Shown here: positions 36,770 through 45,743 of the stretch, one piece after another
Numbering within the stretch: the first letter of the stretch is position 1
Layout of the letters: each line of letters begins with the position of its first letter
From: Micromonospora matsumotoense
GTDB taxonomy: Bacteria > Actinomycetota > Actinomycetes > Mycobacteriales > Micromonosporaceae
Reading direction: 5' to 3'
NCBI RefSeq assembly: GCF_900091525.1
Contig: NZ_FMCU01000004.1
Span: 186,001 to 250,000 of the forward strand
Length of the DNA: 64,000 nucleotides
Made by a program: the position numbers and the translations under genes
Notes under the pieces: generated by a model
What the model saw: the letters and a program-made list of their open reading frames with translations, nothing else
Databases searched by the model: none
What the model was told of the DNA's origin: nothing

Positions 36770-37963
36770 ATGCTCCGCCCGACCCCGTTCGACATCGCGT
36801 CCGGCACCGTGCTCGGCGTGGGGCCGCCGACGCTGCGGGTCGTCCCGCCGGTCGCCCCGGACCCGCTCGCCGCGCTGGGCCGGGCGGTGCTGCCCGCGCT
36901 GCGCCGGCCGCCGTGCGTGGTGAGCTTCTCCGGCGGGCTGGACTCGTCGCTGGTGCTCGCCGTGGCCGTCCGGATGGCCCGGTGGGAGGGCCTGCCCGAC
37001 CCGGTCCCGGTCACCTGGCGGTTCACCGGCGCGCCCCGCGCCGACGAGTCGTCCTGGCAGGACCGGGTCGTCGCGGCGCTCGGCGTCGGGGCCTCGTGGG
37101 AGATCCTGCGGGCCGACGACGACCTGGACCTGATCGGCCCGGTAGCCGGCCGTTTCCTGCACCGGTACGGGGTACGGCATCCGGTGAACCTGCACCTGCA
37201 CCTGCCGCTGCTGGAGCTGACCCGTGGCGGAAGCGTGCTCACCGGCCTCGGCGGGGACCAGGTGCTGTCGGGGTGGCGTCGTCCGCCACCCCGGTCGGCC
37301 CGGGCCCGCCTGAGCCGGGTCCAGGTCCTCGCCCGTGAGCTGTCGCGCCGGCACCGGCCGAGGCGGCTGTTCCCGTGGCTGCCGGCGGAGACGGCCCGGC
37401 AGGTCAACCGCGCGCTGCGGGCGGAGCAGCGGGCCGAGCCGCGCCGGCTCGGCCCGCGCGTCGCGTGGCACCTCCGCCGCCGCGACCTGGTGATCACCCG
37501 GTCGGCGTTCACCGCCGTCGCCGAAGACCACGACGTCACCCCGGTCCACCCGCTGCTCGACCACGGGTTCCTGGACGCGCTCACCGCACTGGCCGGGCGA
37601 CGGCACCACACCTCCCGCGACGGTCTGCTCGCCGAGATCGTCGGCGACGCCCTGCCGCCCGAGGTCACCGCGCCCCGCCGCAAGGCCCACTTCCGCGACG
37701 TCTTCCTGCGCACCCCGACCCGGGAGTTCGTCCGCTCCTGGGACGGCACCGGCGCGGACCCGGAACTGGTCGACGTTGCCGCGCTGCGCGACACCTGGTC
37801 CCGCTGGCCGATCCCCGGCGGCACCGCCGCCCTGGTCCAGCAGCTCTGGCTGGCGACCACACCACCCCCGGCCCCCCGGTTCCCACCACGGGCCACGCCG
37901 ATCCGGGCGCTGCCGCCGGCCGGAGGGCAACGCGCCGGGGCCGACGCGGAGGTGAGCGGATGA
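36770..37963 (+). CDS. Lasso peptide macrolactam synthetase (asparagine-synthetase-like)
   Basis: 397 residues. It contains the ATP-pyrophosphatase loop SFSGGLDSSLVLA near residue 50 and the asparagine-synthetase core (LTGLGGDQVLSGW, HPLLDHGFLDALTAL, RRKAHFRDVF). There is no N-terminal glutaminase domain, as in the shorter actinobacterial lasso C proteins. It activates the ring Asp/Glu side chain as an acyl-adenylate and closes the bond to the core N terminus. ATG at 36770 preceded by GAGG is preferred over GTG 36755. It overlaps the RRE gene by ATGA. Confidence 0.87.
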   Translation: MLRPTPFDIASGTVLGVGPPTLRVVPPVAPDPLAALGRAVLPALRRPPCVVSFSGGLDSSLVLAVAVRMARWEGLPDPVPVTWRFTGAPRADESSWQDRVVAALGVGASWEILRADDDLDLIGPVAGRFLHRYGVRHPVNLHLHLPLLELTRGGSVLTGLGGDQVLSGWRRPPPRSARARLSRVQVLARELSRRHRPRRLFPWLPAETARQVNRALRAEQRAEPRRLGPRVAWHLRRRDLVITRSAFTAVAEDHDVTPVHPLLDHGFLDALTALAGRRHHTSRDGLLAEIVGDALPPEVTAPRRKAHFRDVFLRTPTREFVRSWDGTGADPELVDVAALRDTWSRWPIPGGTAALVQQLWLATTPPPAPRFPPRATPIRALPPAGGQRAGADAEVSG

Positions 37964-38238
37964 GCCGGCCGGAGACCGTGCACCGGGTGGACCCGACCCG
38001 GGTGGCCTGGCGGCGGGCCGGCGACGAGGTGGTCGTGCTGGACACCGACCGCTCGGTCTACTTCGGGCTGGACCGCTGCGGGGCGTTGCTGTGGCAGCGC
38101 CTGGTCGACGGCGCGACGCAGCGGGAACTGGTGACCGTGCTGGTCGCCGACACCGCCGTGGACCGGGACCGGGCGAGCGCCGATGTCGTGGCCTTCCTCG
38201 ACGACCTGCGCCGAAACGGCCTGCTATCGGGGCGGTGA
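37960..38238 (+). CDS. Lasso RRE protein (PqqD-like, B1)
   Basis: 92 residues with the PqqD fold pattern: DEVVVLDTDRSVYFGLDRCGALLWQRLVDGAT, then a helical half (DRASADVVAFLDDLRRNGLL). In split lasso systems this protein binds the leader Tyr/Pro motif and presents the precursor to the peptidase. The peptidase partner is encoded convergently at 38283-38708. Confidence 0.88.
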   Translation: MSRPETVHRVDPTRVAWRRAGDEVVVLDTDRSVYFGLDRCGALLWQRLVDGATQRELVTVLVADTAVDRDRASADVVAFLDDLRRNGLLSGR

Positions 38239-38282
38239 CCCGCCGTCGGGGCCGCCCGCCCGGCAGGCCCGGGTGGCCGGCG

Positions 38283-38708
38283 TCAGGGCCGTTCGCCCAG
38301 CCAGGCCGGCGGGGTGGGCCGGCGGAGGATCTCCACCATGGCCTCCCGCTCGGCGTCGGTGTCGCCGTCGAGCCAGGCGTGGGCGTGGAAACCGGTGCTC
38401 GGGGCGGTCACCCCGATCACGATCGTCCGGGCGACCAGCTGAGCGCCGTACCAGCGTTGCCGCACCAGGGAGCGTTCCAGGCAGTTGGCCCCCGTCCGGC
38501 GCAGCACGCCGAGCACCACCGCGCGGTGGGCGGCCGCGCCGGGCGGCGGGGCCGGCAGCCGCAGGTCGGTCATGCCCTGCCGGGCGAGCTGCCGACGCGC
38601 CTGACGCACCGCCCGGCCCGCCCAGAGGGCCGTCCGGGCCGCCGGCAGGCCACCCCGGCGCAGCGCCCGCGCCATGGCACGCAGGGTCGACCGGTGGCGG
38701 TCAGCCAT
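38283..38708 (-). CDS. Lasso leader peptidase (transglutaminase-like, B2)
   Basis: 141 residues. Cys-His-Asp triad visible as Cys76 (GANCLERSLVRQRW), His108/110 (GFHAHAW) and Asp114, the standard lasso B2 arrangement. It cuts the leader after the penultimate-Thr motif. It overlaps the nucleotidyltransferase gene by 8 nt and is the last gene of a minus-strand unit converging on the RRE gene, so the B1 and B2 halves lie on opposite strands. Confidence 0.9.
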   Translation of the reverse strand: MADRHRSTLRAMARALRRGGLPAARTALWAGRAVRQARRQLARQGMTDLRLPAPPPGAAAHRAVVLGVLRRTGANCLERSLVRQRWYGAQLVARTIVIGVTAPSTGFHAHAWLDGDTDAEREAMVEILRRPTPPAWLGERP

Positions 38709-39648
38709 GGCGGGAGCGCCGCGCCAACCGGGTGGCGGTCCACAGCTCCCGCACCGCCGTCGGCAGGCTGACCACGTGCCGGGCGAAACGCAGCAGGTAG
38801 GCGGCCGACAGGCCCACCGGACCGCGCCGGGCCAGCCGGCTGCCGTGCCGCATCGCGGTGGGTGGTGGCAGGAGGTACGGCACCAGGTGCCGCCACCGGT
38901 CCCGTCCGGTGGGCAGCTCGGCGAGCCGGGCCAGCACGTACGCGGGGCCGGAGACCCGACGCACGGCGGCCCACTGCGTCCGGCTCGTCCGCCGGGGCAG
39001 GCCGAGGCGGTCCGCCAGCTCCGCGCCGCCCGGAGCCAGGCGCAGCCCGAAGCCGAACGCCGGCACCGCGCCGGTCTGTCTGGCGAGCACGGTGGCCGCC
39101 CGCCACGCCTCGACCGGGAAGACCACCAACGCACGCAGTAGGTCGGCGTACGGCCGGTCGGAGCGACCGGGCATCGCGGCGTGCACGGCGACCAGCAGGG
39201 CGGTGGCGGCCACGTCGGGTACGGCGACCGTGCCGCCGGCCAACGGCAGCCGCTGCGCCGACGCCGACAGCAGGGTCCAGAACGCCTGCGGGTCGGCCAC
39301 CCCGTGAAAGCCCCGGTGCAGGTCGACGACGAGCGGTGCCGGACCGGGCGCATACCAGGGGCGCTCATACCAGAGCAGCCGGGGATCGGGGCGGCCCGGC
39401 GGCAACGCGCTGCGGAAGCCCGACCCGGCGAGAAGCGCTTCGGCGCGGTCGAAGTCGTCCGGCGCGACCAGCAGGTCGACGTCGGAGTAGACCCGGCGTC
39501 CCTCGGTGCCGAGACGGCGGGCCAGCCCGGCCCCCTTGAGCAGGATGGCCGGTATCCCCCGGTCGGCCAGCCGGGCGCAGGTCGCCACGGCGGTCGCGTC
39601 GAGGGCGAGGTGCCGGACGGCCGCGCTGGTCGCCTGCGATGCGGTCAT
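38701..39648 (-). CDS. Nucleotidyltransferase-family protein of lasso clusters (NTP_transf_5 type)
   Basis: 315 residues. N-terminal signature LKGAGLARRLG...RVYSDVDLLV carries the DxD acidic pair of the uncharacterised nucleotidyltransferase family found next to kinase-bearing lasso clusters (paeninodin type, from memory). It may move a nucleotide or phosphate to the peptide, but the reaction has not been settled to my knowledge. Start overlaps the kinase stop (ATGA) and its end overlaps the peptidase start, so the three form one unit. Confidence 0.78.
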   Translation of the reverse strand: MTASQATSAAVRHLALDATAVATCARLADRGIPAILLKGAGLARRLGTEGRRVYSDVDLLVAPDDFDRAEALLAGSGFRSALPPGRPDPRLLWYERPWYAPGPAPLVVDLHRGFHGVADPQAFWTLLSASAQRLPLAGGTVAVPDVAATALLVAVHAAMPGRSDRPYADLLRALVVFPVEAWRAATVLARQTGAVPAFGFGLRLAPGGAELADRLGLPRRTSRTQWAAVRRVSGPAYVLARLAELPTGRDRWRHLVPYLLPPPTAMRHGSRLARRGPVGLSAAYLLRFARHVVSLPTAVRELWTATRLARRSRHG

Positions 39649-40487
39649 CGGGACGCCGCCACGGCCCGCGCGGCGGTCAGGGTCCGCTCGACCAGCCGCA
39701 GGGTCGGCCCGAGTGCGGCCCAGTCACGCGGCCGGATGAGGTCCCACGCCGGCAGGGCGGCGAGGCCCAGCAGGGCGGCCGGGTCGGTGGGCAACCGGTG
39801 CCAGGACCGGCAGCCGGCGAGCCGGGCCAGCAGCTCCGCCGGGGGCACCGGGGTCATCGTCGGCGTCCGGCCCCAGCCGAGGAAGAGCCAGCCACCCAGC
39901 GGGGTCCGGTCGGCGATCGGCGGCAGGGCCACCCGCAGCCGCTCACCGGCCCGGACCGTCCGGGTGGCCAGCGCCGGCCCCGGCACGGGTTCCCGCAGGT
40001 CGATGCAGCGCGGGCCGGCGTAGACCTCGATGTGGTCGACCACCAGGATGTCGTCGGCGACCACCGGGACGTCCCGGGCGGCCAGGGCGGCGAGCAGGCT
40101 GCTCTTGCCGGCGGTACGCGGACCGAGCACCGCCCAGGCCCGCCCGGCGTACACGAACGCGCCACTGTGGAACGTCTCCCGGCCGGCCCACCGGTTGAAG
40201 ACCGTCGCCACCGGGGCGAGGTAGGGGTGGGCGAGCACGTCGGGGGCGAGCGGCGGGCCGTGGAAGGCGGCGGTGCCCCGCCGCCGGTCCACCGCGAGGG
40301 TCCGCCCGTCGGCGAGGACCCGCACCCCGCCGTCGAGGTCGATGGGGATCGGCGGTGGCGGCACTGCGGTGGTCTGCCGGACGCGTACCGCCGGACGGTC
40401 CGGGTGGGCCTCGGCCGGGGGAAGCTCCTCGACCTCGTCCAACCCGTGTACGCACAGCCCGTAGACGGACCGCCCGGTCGCCCCCAT
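39645..40487 (-). CDS. HPr-kinase-like lasso peptide kinase
   Basis: 280 residues from ATG 40487 (a GGGG run 5 nt upstream; ATG 40502 is the alternative). Walker A GPRTAGKSSLLAAL and the Asp pair in VVADDILVV match HPr kinase/phosphorylase-like proteins of lasso clusters. In paeninodin, such a kinase phosphorylates the C-terminal Ser of the precursor. Here the precursor ends SLL, so the Ser is third from the end, and either the site or the chemistry must differ. Confidence 0.82.
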   Translation of the reverse strand: MGATGRSVYGLCVHGLDEVEELPPAEAHPDRPAVRVRQTTAVPPPPIPIDLDGGVRVLADGRTLAVDRRRGTAAFHGPPLAPDVLAHPYLAPVATVFNRWAGRETFHSGAFVYAGRAWAVLGPRTAGKSSLLAALAARDVPVVADDILVVDHIEVYAGPRCIDLREPVPGPALATRTVRAGERLRVALPPIADRTPLGGWLFLGWGRTPTMTPVPPAELLARLAGCRSWHRLPTDPAALLGLAALPAWDLIRPRDWAALGPTLRLVERTLTAARAVAASR

Positions 40488-40532
40488 CACTGCCCCGTTC
40501 ATGTCCTGGTCAACGACCGTCGTCGGCGCAGC

Positions 40533-40570
40533 GGTGCGGGTGGCGGTCGTGGTGACCCGCCACCCGCACC
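40533..40570 (-). terminator. Hairpin terminator of the Fn3/Ig secreted protein gene
   Basis: 14-bp perfect stem (GGTGCGGGTGGCGG and complement) around a 10-nt loop, 17 nt past the stop at 40588. It separates this gene from the kinase-peptidase unit transcribed in the same direction. Confidence 0.8.
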
Positions 40571-40587
40571 CCTGATGCGGCAGTGCC

Positions 40588-43299
40588 TCAGCGCACGGTG
40601 CCGGTGATCAGGCTCAGCTTCCTCGACTCGGCCAACCGGCGGGCGTCGAGCGCCCGCTGCCTGGCCGAGGTGGCCTTCTTGGCCTTCTTGGCCGCCTTGC
40701 CGGACCCGGCCACCGTGGGCACGACCCCGCCGCCGATCGCGTCGACGTCGTACGCGATCCAGAAGGTCCCCGGCGTGTCGATGGCGAAGCTCAGCGCGAT
40801 GTGCACCTCACCACCGGGCCGCAGACCGCCGAGTTCGAGCGGGATCGTCAGGGTGGTGCCGAGCCCACCGCCGGGCGGGCTGGTCGCCGGCGCGTCCATC
40901 GACAGGTTGCGCACCAGCAGCGTCTGACCGGTGCTGATGGTGATCGAGCTGGTCGCGTTGACCGGGTTGACCACCCGCATGTGGGCGTGCACGGCCGGGG
41001 ACGACGCACCGGGCAGCGGCGCCCCGTTCTCCTGGCTCAGGCTGGTGATCCTGATCCGCGCCTGGGTGATCGGCGCGCTGGACCGGTTGGTGAGGGTGCG
41101 CCGGATGATCAGCGACCCCGGGGTGCCGTCGACCCGGACCCGGTTGGGCGGGCTGCCCTGGGCGACGACCGGGTCGAGCAGCGTCGACTGCACCGCGGCG
41201 TTCTGCTGGTAGGTGCCCAGGCTGTTCTGCGGCGACGGGGTGCCCAGTGCCGACGGCACCCCGTTGATCGGGCCGAAGACGGTCGCCACCAGCCGGAAGT
41301 CCGCCACGTTGTCGTTGGTGTCCTGCGGCACGCCGGCGACGCCGAGCCGGTTCCAGGCGTGCGGCACGAACGGCGGGCTGCCGAAGGCCGGCAGTGGGGT
41401 GCCCTCGGCGTAGCCGACCGTGGACCCGGCGGCGTCGACGACGGTGTGCGCGCTGTCCGGGGCCAGCAGCCGCAGGCCGCCCTGGCCCAGGCCGGACACC
41501 ACCAGGTCGGGCTGGATGTTGAACAGCGAGTAGCCGGGCGACGTGAACAGGAAGGCGTGACGGGGGGGCAGCGCGCGGGCGGAGCCCGGCACCAGGATCG
41601 TCCCGCCCCCGGGGTACTCGATCCGGAACCCGGCGATCGGCAGGTCGAGAGCGGTCGTGTTGATCACCGAGACGAACTGGTCTTTCAGCCCGTTGATGCC
41701 GGACTGGGCGAACTGGTTGATCAGCACCTGGCCCGGCACGGCCGACACCTCGATGACGACCTCGTTGGACACCGCCTCGGCCAGCGGGGAGACCCCGTCG
41801 TACTGGACCCGGAACGCGTTCAGCCCGAAGGCCGGCAGCTTGAGGTCGAACTCCGACCGGTTGAGCGCCACCGGGAACGTGCCGAGCCGCGTCTCGACGC
41901 CGTTGGGCTGTTGTTCGATCAGCGTCACGGTCCCGTCGGCCTGGCCCGGCCCGATGACGGCCGCGAAGTGCACCGAGGTGCCGAAGGTGGTGGCGGCGGT
42001 GGAGGCGGTCAGGGTGACCACGCTCTTGGGCTGCACCACCAGGCGGATCTGCTTGGTGGCGGTGACTCCGTTGGCGTCGGTGATCTGGACGGTGGCCGGG
42101 AAGGTGCCGACCGTGGTCGGCCGGCCGGAGATCAGGCCGGTCGCCGGGTCGAGGGTCAGCCCCGGCGGCAGGATGCCGTCGGCCATCCCCCAGGTGAACG
42201 GCGCGGTGCCACCGACCACGGTGAGCAGGTCGGAGTAGATCGCGTCGACCTCGGCCAGCGGGGGCGGCGGGAAGTTCAGGATGGGCGTCTTGTTGACGGT
42301 CATCACGATCAACCGGGTGCCGGAGCGGGCCGCCGCGTCGACCACCCGGATCACCACCGGGTACTGACCGGGGGCGGTCGGCACCCCGGAGATGCCGTTG
42401 GTGGTGGGGTTGAGGATCAACCCGGGTGGCAGCGTGCCGGAGGCCACCGACCAGATGAACGGCGGCACGCCGTGGGTGACGTTCAGGGTGGCGGTGTAGG
42501 CGACCCCGAGGGTGGCCTCGGTGGGCGCGTCGAACAGCAGGGTCGGCGACACGTTCGCGGTCACCGCCGACGACAGCGCGGACTCCGGGCCGGTGCCGGC
42601 GGCGGTCCGGGCCGCCACGGTGAAGGTGTACGCGGTGGTCGGGACCAGGCCGGTCACCGTGTTGGTGGTGGCCGGCCCGAAGGTCTGGGCGGCCTGCGGC
42701 ATCCCGGCGACGTACGGGGTGATCCGGTAGCCGAGGATCGGTGAACCGCCGTCCGGGCCGGGGGTCCAGCTCAGCAGAGCCGAGGCGGTGTCCGCGGTGA
42801 CCGCGATGACGGTCGGGGCGCCCGGCAGGGCGAGCAGCTTGGCCGCCTTCGAGCGTGGGCTGGCCGGGCCGGTCCCGGCGACGTTCTTCGCCGCCACGGT
42901 GAAGGTGTAGCTGCCCTTCGCCGTCAGCCCGGAGACCTTCCGGCTGGTCGTCGAGGCGTCGAAGGAGACCGAGCGGGTCTTCTTCCCGTCCCGGTAGGCG
43001 GTCACCGCGTACCCGGTGATGGCGGTGTCCGGCGAGGCCGGTGCCTTCCAGGTGACCGTGGCCGTGGTGCGGAAACGGGTGGCGGTGGGTGCGGCCGGGG
43101 CCGCCGGGGGTTTCGGCCGGGCCGCCACGGTGGCGGCCGGCGCGGCAGGAAGCGGGCGGTGGAGTGTGGACGCCGGGGGCGGGACGGACCGGCCGGGGTC
43201 ACGCGCCGAGGCGGAGGTGGGTGCGGTGAGCAGGCCGACGAGCAGCAGCAGGGCGGCGACGAAGGCCGCCCGTGGGTGGAGACGGTGCACCAGGGACAT
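40588..43299 (-). CDS. Secreted Fn3/Ig-like/lamin-tail-domain protein
   Basis: 903 residues from the ATG at 43299 (GAGGGAG upstream). Signal peptide AAFVAALLLLVGLLTAP...ASA; Pro/Ala-rich stretch; two fibronectin type III domains (~80-270, ending SYTFTVAAKN and AYTFTVAART); two cadherin-like putative Ig (He_PIG) domains (GTLPPGLILNPTTNGISGVPTAPG and GILPPGLTLDPATGLISGRPTTVG); a further Ig-like repeat; a lamin-tail-like domain (VLINQFAQSGINGLKDQFVSVINTT); and a C-terminal basic stretch (KAAKKAKKATSARQRALDARR). No enzymatic domain. Probably a cell-surface or extracellular structural or adhesive protein; no anchor motif was seen. Confidence 0.85.
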   Translation of the reverse strand: MSLVHRLHPRAAFVAALLLLVGLLTAPTSASARDPGRSVPPPASTLHRPLPAAPAATVAARPKPPAAPAAPTATRFRTTATVTWKAPASPDTAITGYAVTAYRDGKKTRSVSFDASTTSRKVSGLTAKGSYTFTVAAKNVAGTGPASPRSKAAKLLALPGAPTVIAVTADTASALLSWTPGPDGGSPILGYRITPYVAGMPQAAQTFGPATTNTVTGLVPTTAYTFTVAARTAAGTGPESALSSAVTANVSPTLLFDAPTEATLGVAYTATLNVTHGVPPFIWSVASGTLPPGLILNPTTNGISGVPTAPGQYPVVIRVVDAAARSGTRLIVMTVNKTPILNFPPPPLAEVDAIYSDLLTVVGGTAPFTWGMADGILPPGLTLDPATGLISGRPTTVGTFPATVQITDANGVTATKQIRLVVQPKSVVTLTASTAATTFGTSVHFAAVIGPGQADGTVTLIEQQPNGVETRLGTFPVALNRSEFDLKLPAFGLNAFRVQYDGVSPLAEAVSNEVVIEVSAVPGQVLINQFAQSGINGLKDQFVSVINTTALDLPIAGFRIEYPGGGTILVPGSARALPPRHAFLFTSPGYSLFNIQPDLVVSGLGQGGLRLLAPDSAHTVVDAAGSTVGYAEGTPLPAFGSPPFVPHAWNRLGVAGVPQDTNDNVADFRLVATVFGPINGVPSALGTPSPQNSLGTYQQNAAVQSTLLDPVVAQGSPPNRVRVDGTPGSLIIRRTLTNRSSAPITQARIRITSLSQENGAPLPGASSPAVHAHMRVVNPVNATSSITISTGQTLLVRNLSMDAPATSPPGGGLGTTLTIPLELGGLRPGGEVHIALSFAIDTPGTFWIAYDVDAIGGGVVPTVAGSGKAAKKAKKATSARQRALDARRLAESRKLSLITGTVR

Positions 43300-43672
43300 G
43301 AAGTGTTCTCCCTCATCGGGGGGCGGTGGGCCACCACGGAGGAAGGGATGAGGCAGCCGTTCGGCTCTGGACCGCATGCCTGATGCCCCGTACCGCGAAG
43401 GTGACCGGCGGAAATCGACCCGCTCCCCGCCGTCGACGGGAAGTCGAATCTCGACCTGTTCCTACCAGTTTTCCCAGCTCAGAGGGCATTGGAGCGGCTG
43501 TCGATCCGGCCGCGGCGAGGGGCCGCGCGGGCTGCGTCGCCTACCTGACACTGTGCTGCTGCGCGTACCGGAACCATGGTTGCGTCTCCGGACCGGTGCC
43601 CGCGGCGACCGCCGGCCACCACGGACGGTGCCCGCCGACGGGTTGGCGGGCACCGGGGGCCGGTGGCACGGG
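43300..43672. other. Intergenic region between Fn3/Ig gene and arsO-like gene
   Basis: 373 nt with no supported gene. It holds the 5' region of the Fn3/Ig gene at its left end and the hairpin at 43627-43654 at its right end. Confidence 0.5.
43627..43654 (-). terminator. Hairpin terminator after the arsO-like gene
   Basis: Perfect 10-bp stem GGTGCCCGCC / GGCGGGCACC with an 8-nt loop, 19 nt beyond the stop codon. Confidence 0.65.
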
Positions 43673-45076
43673 TCAGCCGGAGCAGCACCCTCCGGCGGGT
43701 GCGGCATCGACGGTGACCAGGCTCAGCGGGGCGGCGAGCAGCCCGCCGGCGAGACCGGTGGCCGGGCCCCGCCCGGCCGGCTCGACGGTCGGGGCACCGC
43801 AGCAGTCGTCGCCGTCGACCGTGTCGTCGGGATTGCTGCGGCACACGCCCGTCTCGGGCAGGTCGAGTCGCACGTCGCGGGCGGCGGCCCAGTCCCCGGC
43901 GAGGGCGGCGACGACCGAGCGGACCTGCTCGTAGCCGGTGGCCATCAGGAACGTCGGGGCCCGGCCGTAGCTCTTCATCCCGACGGCGTGGTAGCCGGGC
44001 TCCGGGTGGGCGAGTTCGTCCACGCCGTGCGGGGGAACCGTCCCGCAGGAGTGCTCGTTGGGGTCGATCAGCGGGGCCAGGGCCCGGGTCGCGCCCAGCA
44101 CCGGGTCCAGGTCCAGCCGCAGTTCGGTGGTGATCGAGTGGTCGGGGCGGAAGCCGGTGGCGGCCACCACCCGGTCCACGGTGACCGTCTCCGCGCTCCC
44201 GTCGGCGTGCCGCACCACCACTGTCAGCCGCCCGTCGGCGGGGGTGAGGGCGTGCACGGCGCAGCCGGTGAGCAGCCGGACCCGGCCGGCGTCGACGTGC
44301 GCACGCAGGCGGACGCCGAGGGCACCCCGGGCCGGCAGCGCGTCGGCGTCACCGCCGCCGTAGGTACGCGCCGGCGAGGCGGACCGGACCGCCCAGGTCA
44401 CCTCGGTGCCGGGCCCGGTGGCGGCCAGCTCGGCCAGGGACAGCAGGGTATTGGCGGCGGAGTGCCCGGCCCCCACGACCAGGGTGTGCCGGCCGACGAA
44501 CCGGTCCCGCGCCGCGCCGAGCACGTCGGGCAGCGCGTGCTCCAGGAGGTCGCCCGCCTCCCGCTCACCACGGGCGGGCAGGCCGGCGGCACCGAGGACG
44601 TTCGGGGTGCCCCAGGTGCCGCAGGCGTCGATCACCGCACGGGCTGCGATCTCCTCGCCGTCGGCGAGGCGGACCAGGAACGGGGTGGTGTCGCGACCGG
44701 CGGTCCGCAGCCGGTCCAGTCCCACCCGGCTGATCGCCTCGACCCGCGCGTCGTAGCGCAGCAACGGCCGCAGACTCGGCAGCTCCGCGAGTGGTCGCAG
44801 GTAGTCGGCGACGAACTCCGCGCCGGTGGGCAGCACCTCCGGGTCCGGGGCGGTCCAGCCGGCGGCGTCGAGCAGCCGCCGGGCGGCGGGGTCGATGTCG
44901 TACCGCCAGGGGGAGAAGAGCCGGACGTGTCCCCACTGGCGGACCGCCGCGCCCGGACCGTCGCCGGCTTCGAGGACGGTGCAGGGCAGGCCGCGCTCGT
45001 GCAGGTGGGCGGCGGCGGCGAGGCCGACCGGGCCGGCGCCGATCACCACGACCGGCAGGGTGTCCATGGTGTTCAT
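43673..45076 (-). CDS. arsO: ArsO-like flavin-dependent oxidoreductase of the arsenic island
   Basis: 467 residues; ATG at 45076 with GAGGAG 7 nt upstream. N-terminal FAD motif VVVIGAGPVGLAAAAHL and second dinucleotide motif LVVGAGHSAANTLLSL, with ATGFRPDHS between the halves, as in flavin monooxygenase-like proteins called ArsO in actinobacterial ars operons. The last ~60 residues contain Cys at VCRSN, CCGAP and a terminal GGCCSG. These Cys pairs are outside the catalytic fold and could bind As(III). It is transcribed divergently from arsR, with the GNAT gene between. Biochemical role of ArsO is not settled. Confidence 0.8.
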   Translation of the reverse strand: MNTMDTLPVVVIGAGPVGLAAAAHLHERGLPCTVLEAGDGPGAAVRQWGHVRLFSPWRYDIDPAARRLLDAAGWTAPDPEVLPTGAEFVADYLRPLAELPSLRPLLRYDARVEAISRVGLDRLRTAGRDTTPFLVRLADGEEIAARAVIDACGTWGTPNVLGAAGLPARGEREAGDLLEHALPDVLGAARDRFVGRHTLVVGAGHSAANTLLSLAELAATGPGTEVTWAVRSASPARTYGGGDADALPARGALGVRLRAHVDAGRVRLLTGCAVHALTPADGRLTVVVRHADGSAETVTVDRVVAATGFRPDHSITTELRLDLDPVLGATRALAPLIDPNEHSCGTVPPHGVDELAHPEPGYHAVGMKSYGRAPTFLMATGYEQVRSVVAALAGDWAAARDVRLDLPETGVCRSNPDDTVDGDDCCGAPTVEPAGRGPATGLAGGLLAAPLSLVTVDAAPAGGCCSG

Positions 45077-45110
45077 CGGGTGACTCCTCGGGGCGGTGGG
45101 GGCGGGGTGG

Positions 45111-45608
45111 TCAGTCGATGACGGGGCTGCGGCGTTCGAGCAGGACGACGTCGCGCCACCGCCCGTGGTGCCGGCCCACCCGTTCGCGCCGGCCGACCAC
45201 CCGGAAACCGGCCCGCCGGTGCAGGGCGAGGCTGGCGGCGTTCTCCGGGAAGACACCGGACTGGATGGTCCAGACGCCGGCCGCCTCGGTCGAGGCGATC
45301 AGCGCGTCCAGCAGCAGCCGGGCCACCCCGCGCCGCCGGGCGGCGGGGTCGACGTAGACGGAGTGCTCGACCACCCCGGCGTAGACCGCGCGGGCCGAGG
45401 TCGGGGCGACCGCGATCCAGCCGATCACGAGACCGTCGCCGTCGACCGCGACGAGCCGGTGCCCGGGTGACCGGCCCGCGTCGAACGCCGCCCAGGTGGG
45501 CGCGGTGGCCTCGAAGCTGGCGTCACCGGCGTCGAGGCCGGCCTGGTAGATCGCCAGCACCCGGTCGGCGTCATCGGCGCGCATGCTGCGGAGGGTGACG
45601 TCGGCCAT
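45111..45608 (-). CDS. arsN1: ArsN1-like GNAT acetyltransferase (phosphinothricin/arsinothricin type)
   Basis: 165 residues. It matches the PAT/ArsN pattern: MRADDADRVLAIYQAGLDAGDASFEATAPTWAAF at the start, EHSVYVDPAARRRGVARLLLDALI as acetyl-CoA loop, and a final VGRHHGRWRDVVLLERR. Known ArsN1 enzymes acetylate the antibiotic arsinothricin or phosphinothricin. Divergent from arsR over a shared promoter region and upstream of arsO, which supports an arsenic-related function over a general one. Confidence 0.75.
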   Translation of the reverse strand: MADVTLRSMRADDADRVLAIYQAGLDAGDASFEATAPTWAAFDAGRSPGHRLVAVDGDGLVIGWIAVAPTSARAVYAGVVEHSVYVDPAARRRGVARLLLDALIASTEAAGVWTIQSGVFPENAASLALHRRAGFRVVGRRERVGRHHGRWRDVVLLERRSPVID

Positions 45609-45715
45609 GGGCGGGCTCCGTTCGGCATCGGCGGGACCACCCTGCGACCGGGTCGGCGGCGGGCGGAACCGGGGCGCCGCACGAGGCGACGTCCGTCGGA
45701 CCAGACAGTTGCACG

Positions 45716-45728
45716 CTGATTAGATCAG
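45716..45728. promoter_or_regulatory. Palindromic operator in the ars divergent promoter
   Basis: CTGAT-TAG-ATCAG, a perfect 5-bp-arm inverted repeat, between the divergent arsN1-like gene and arsR. It lies just after a TTGCAC that could be the arsR -35. Its place fits an ArsR binding site. Confidence 0.6.
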
Positions 45729-45743
45729 TGTCAACCTAGATGC

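Noticed and set aside
43376..45121. 581-codon plus-strand frame opposite the arsO-like gene
   Set aside because: Antisense shadow of the FAD enzyme; the product has no domain features.
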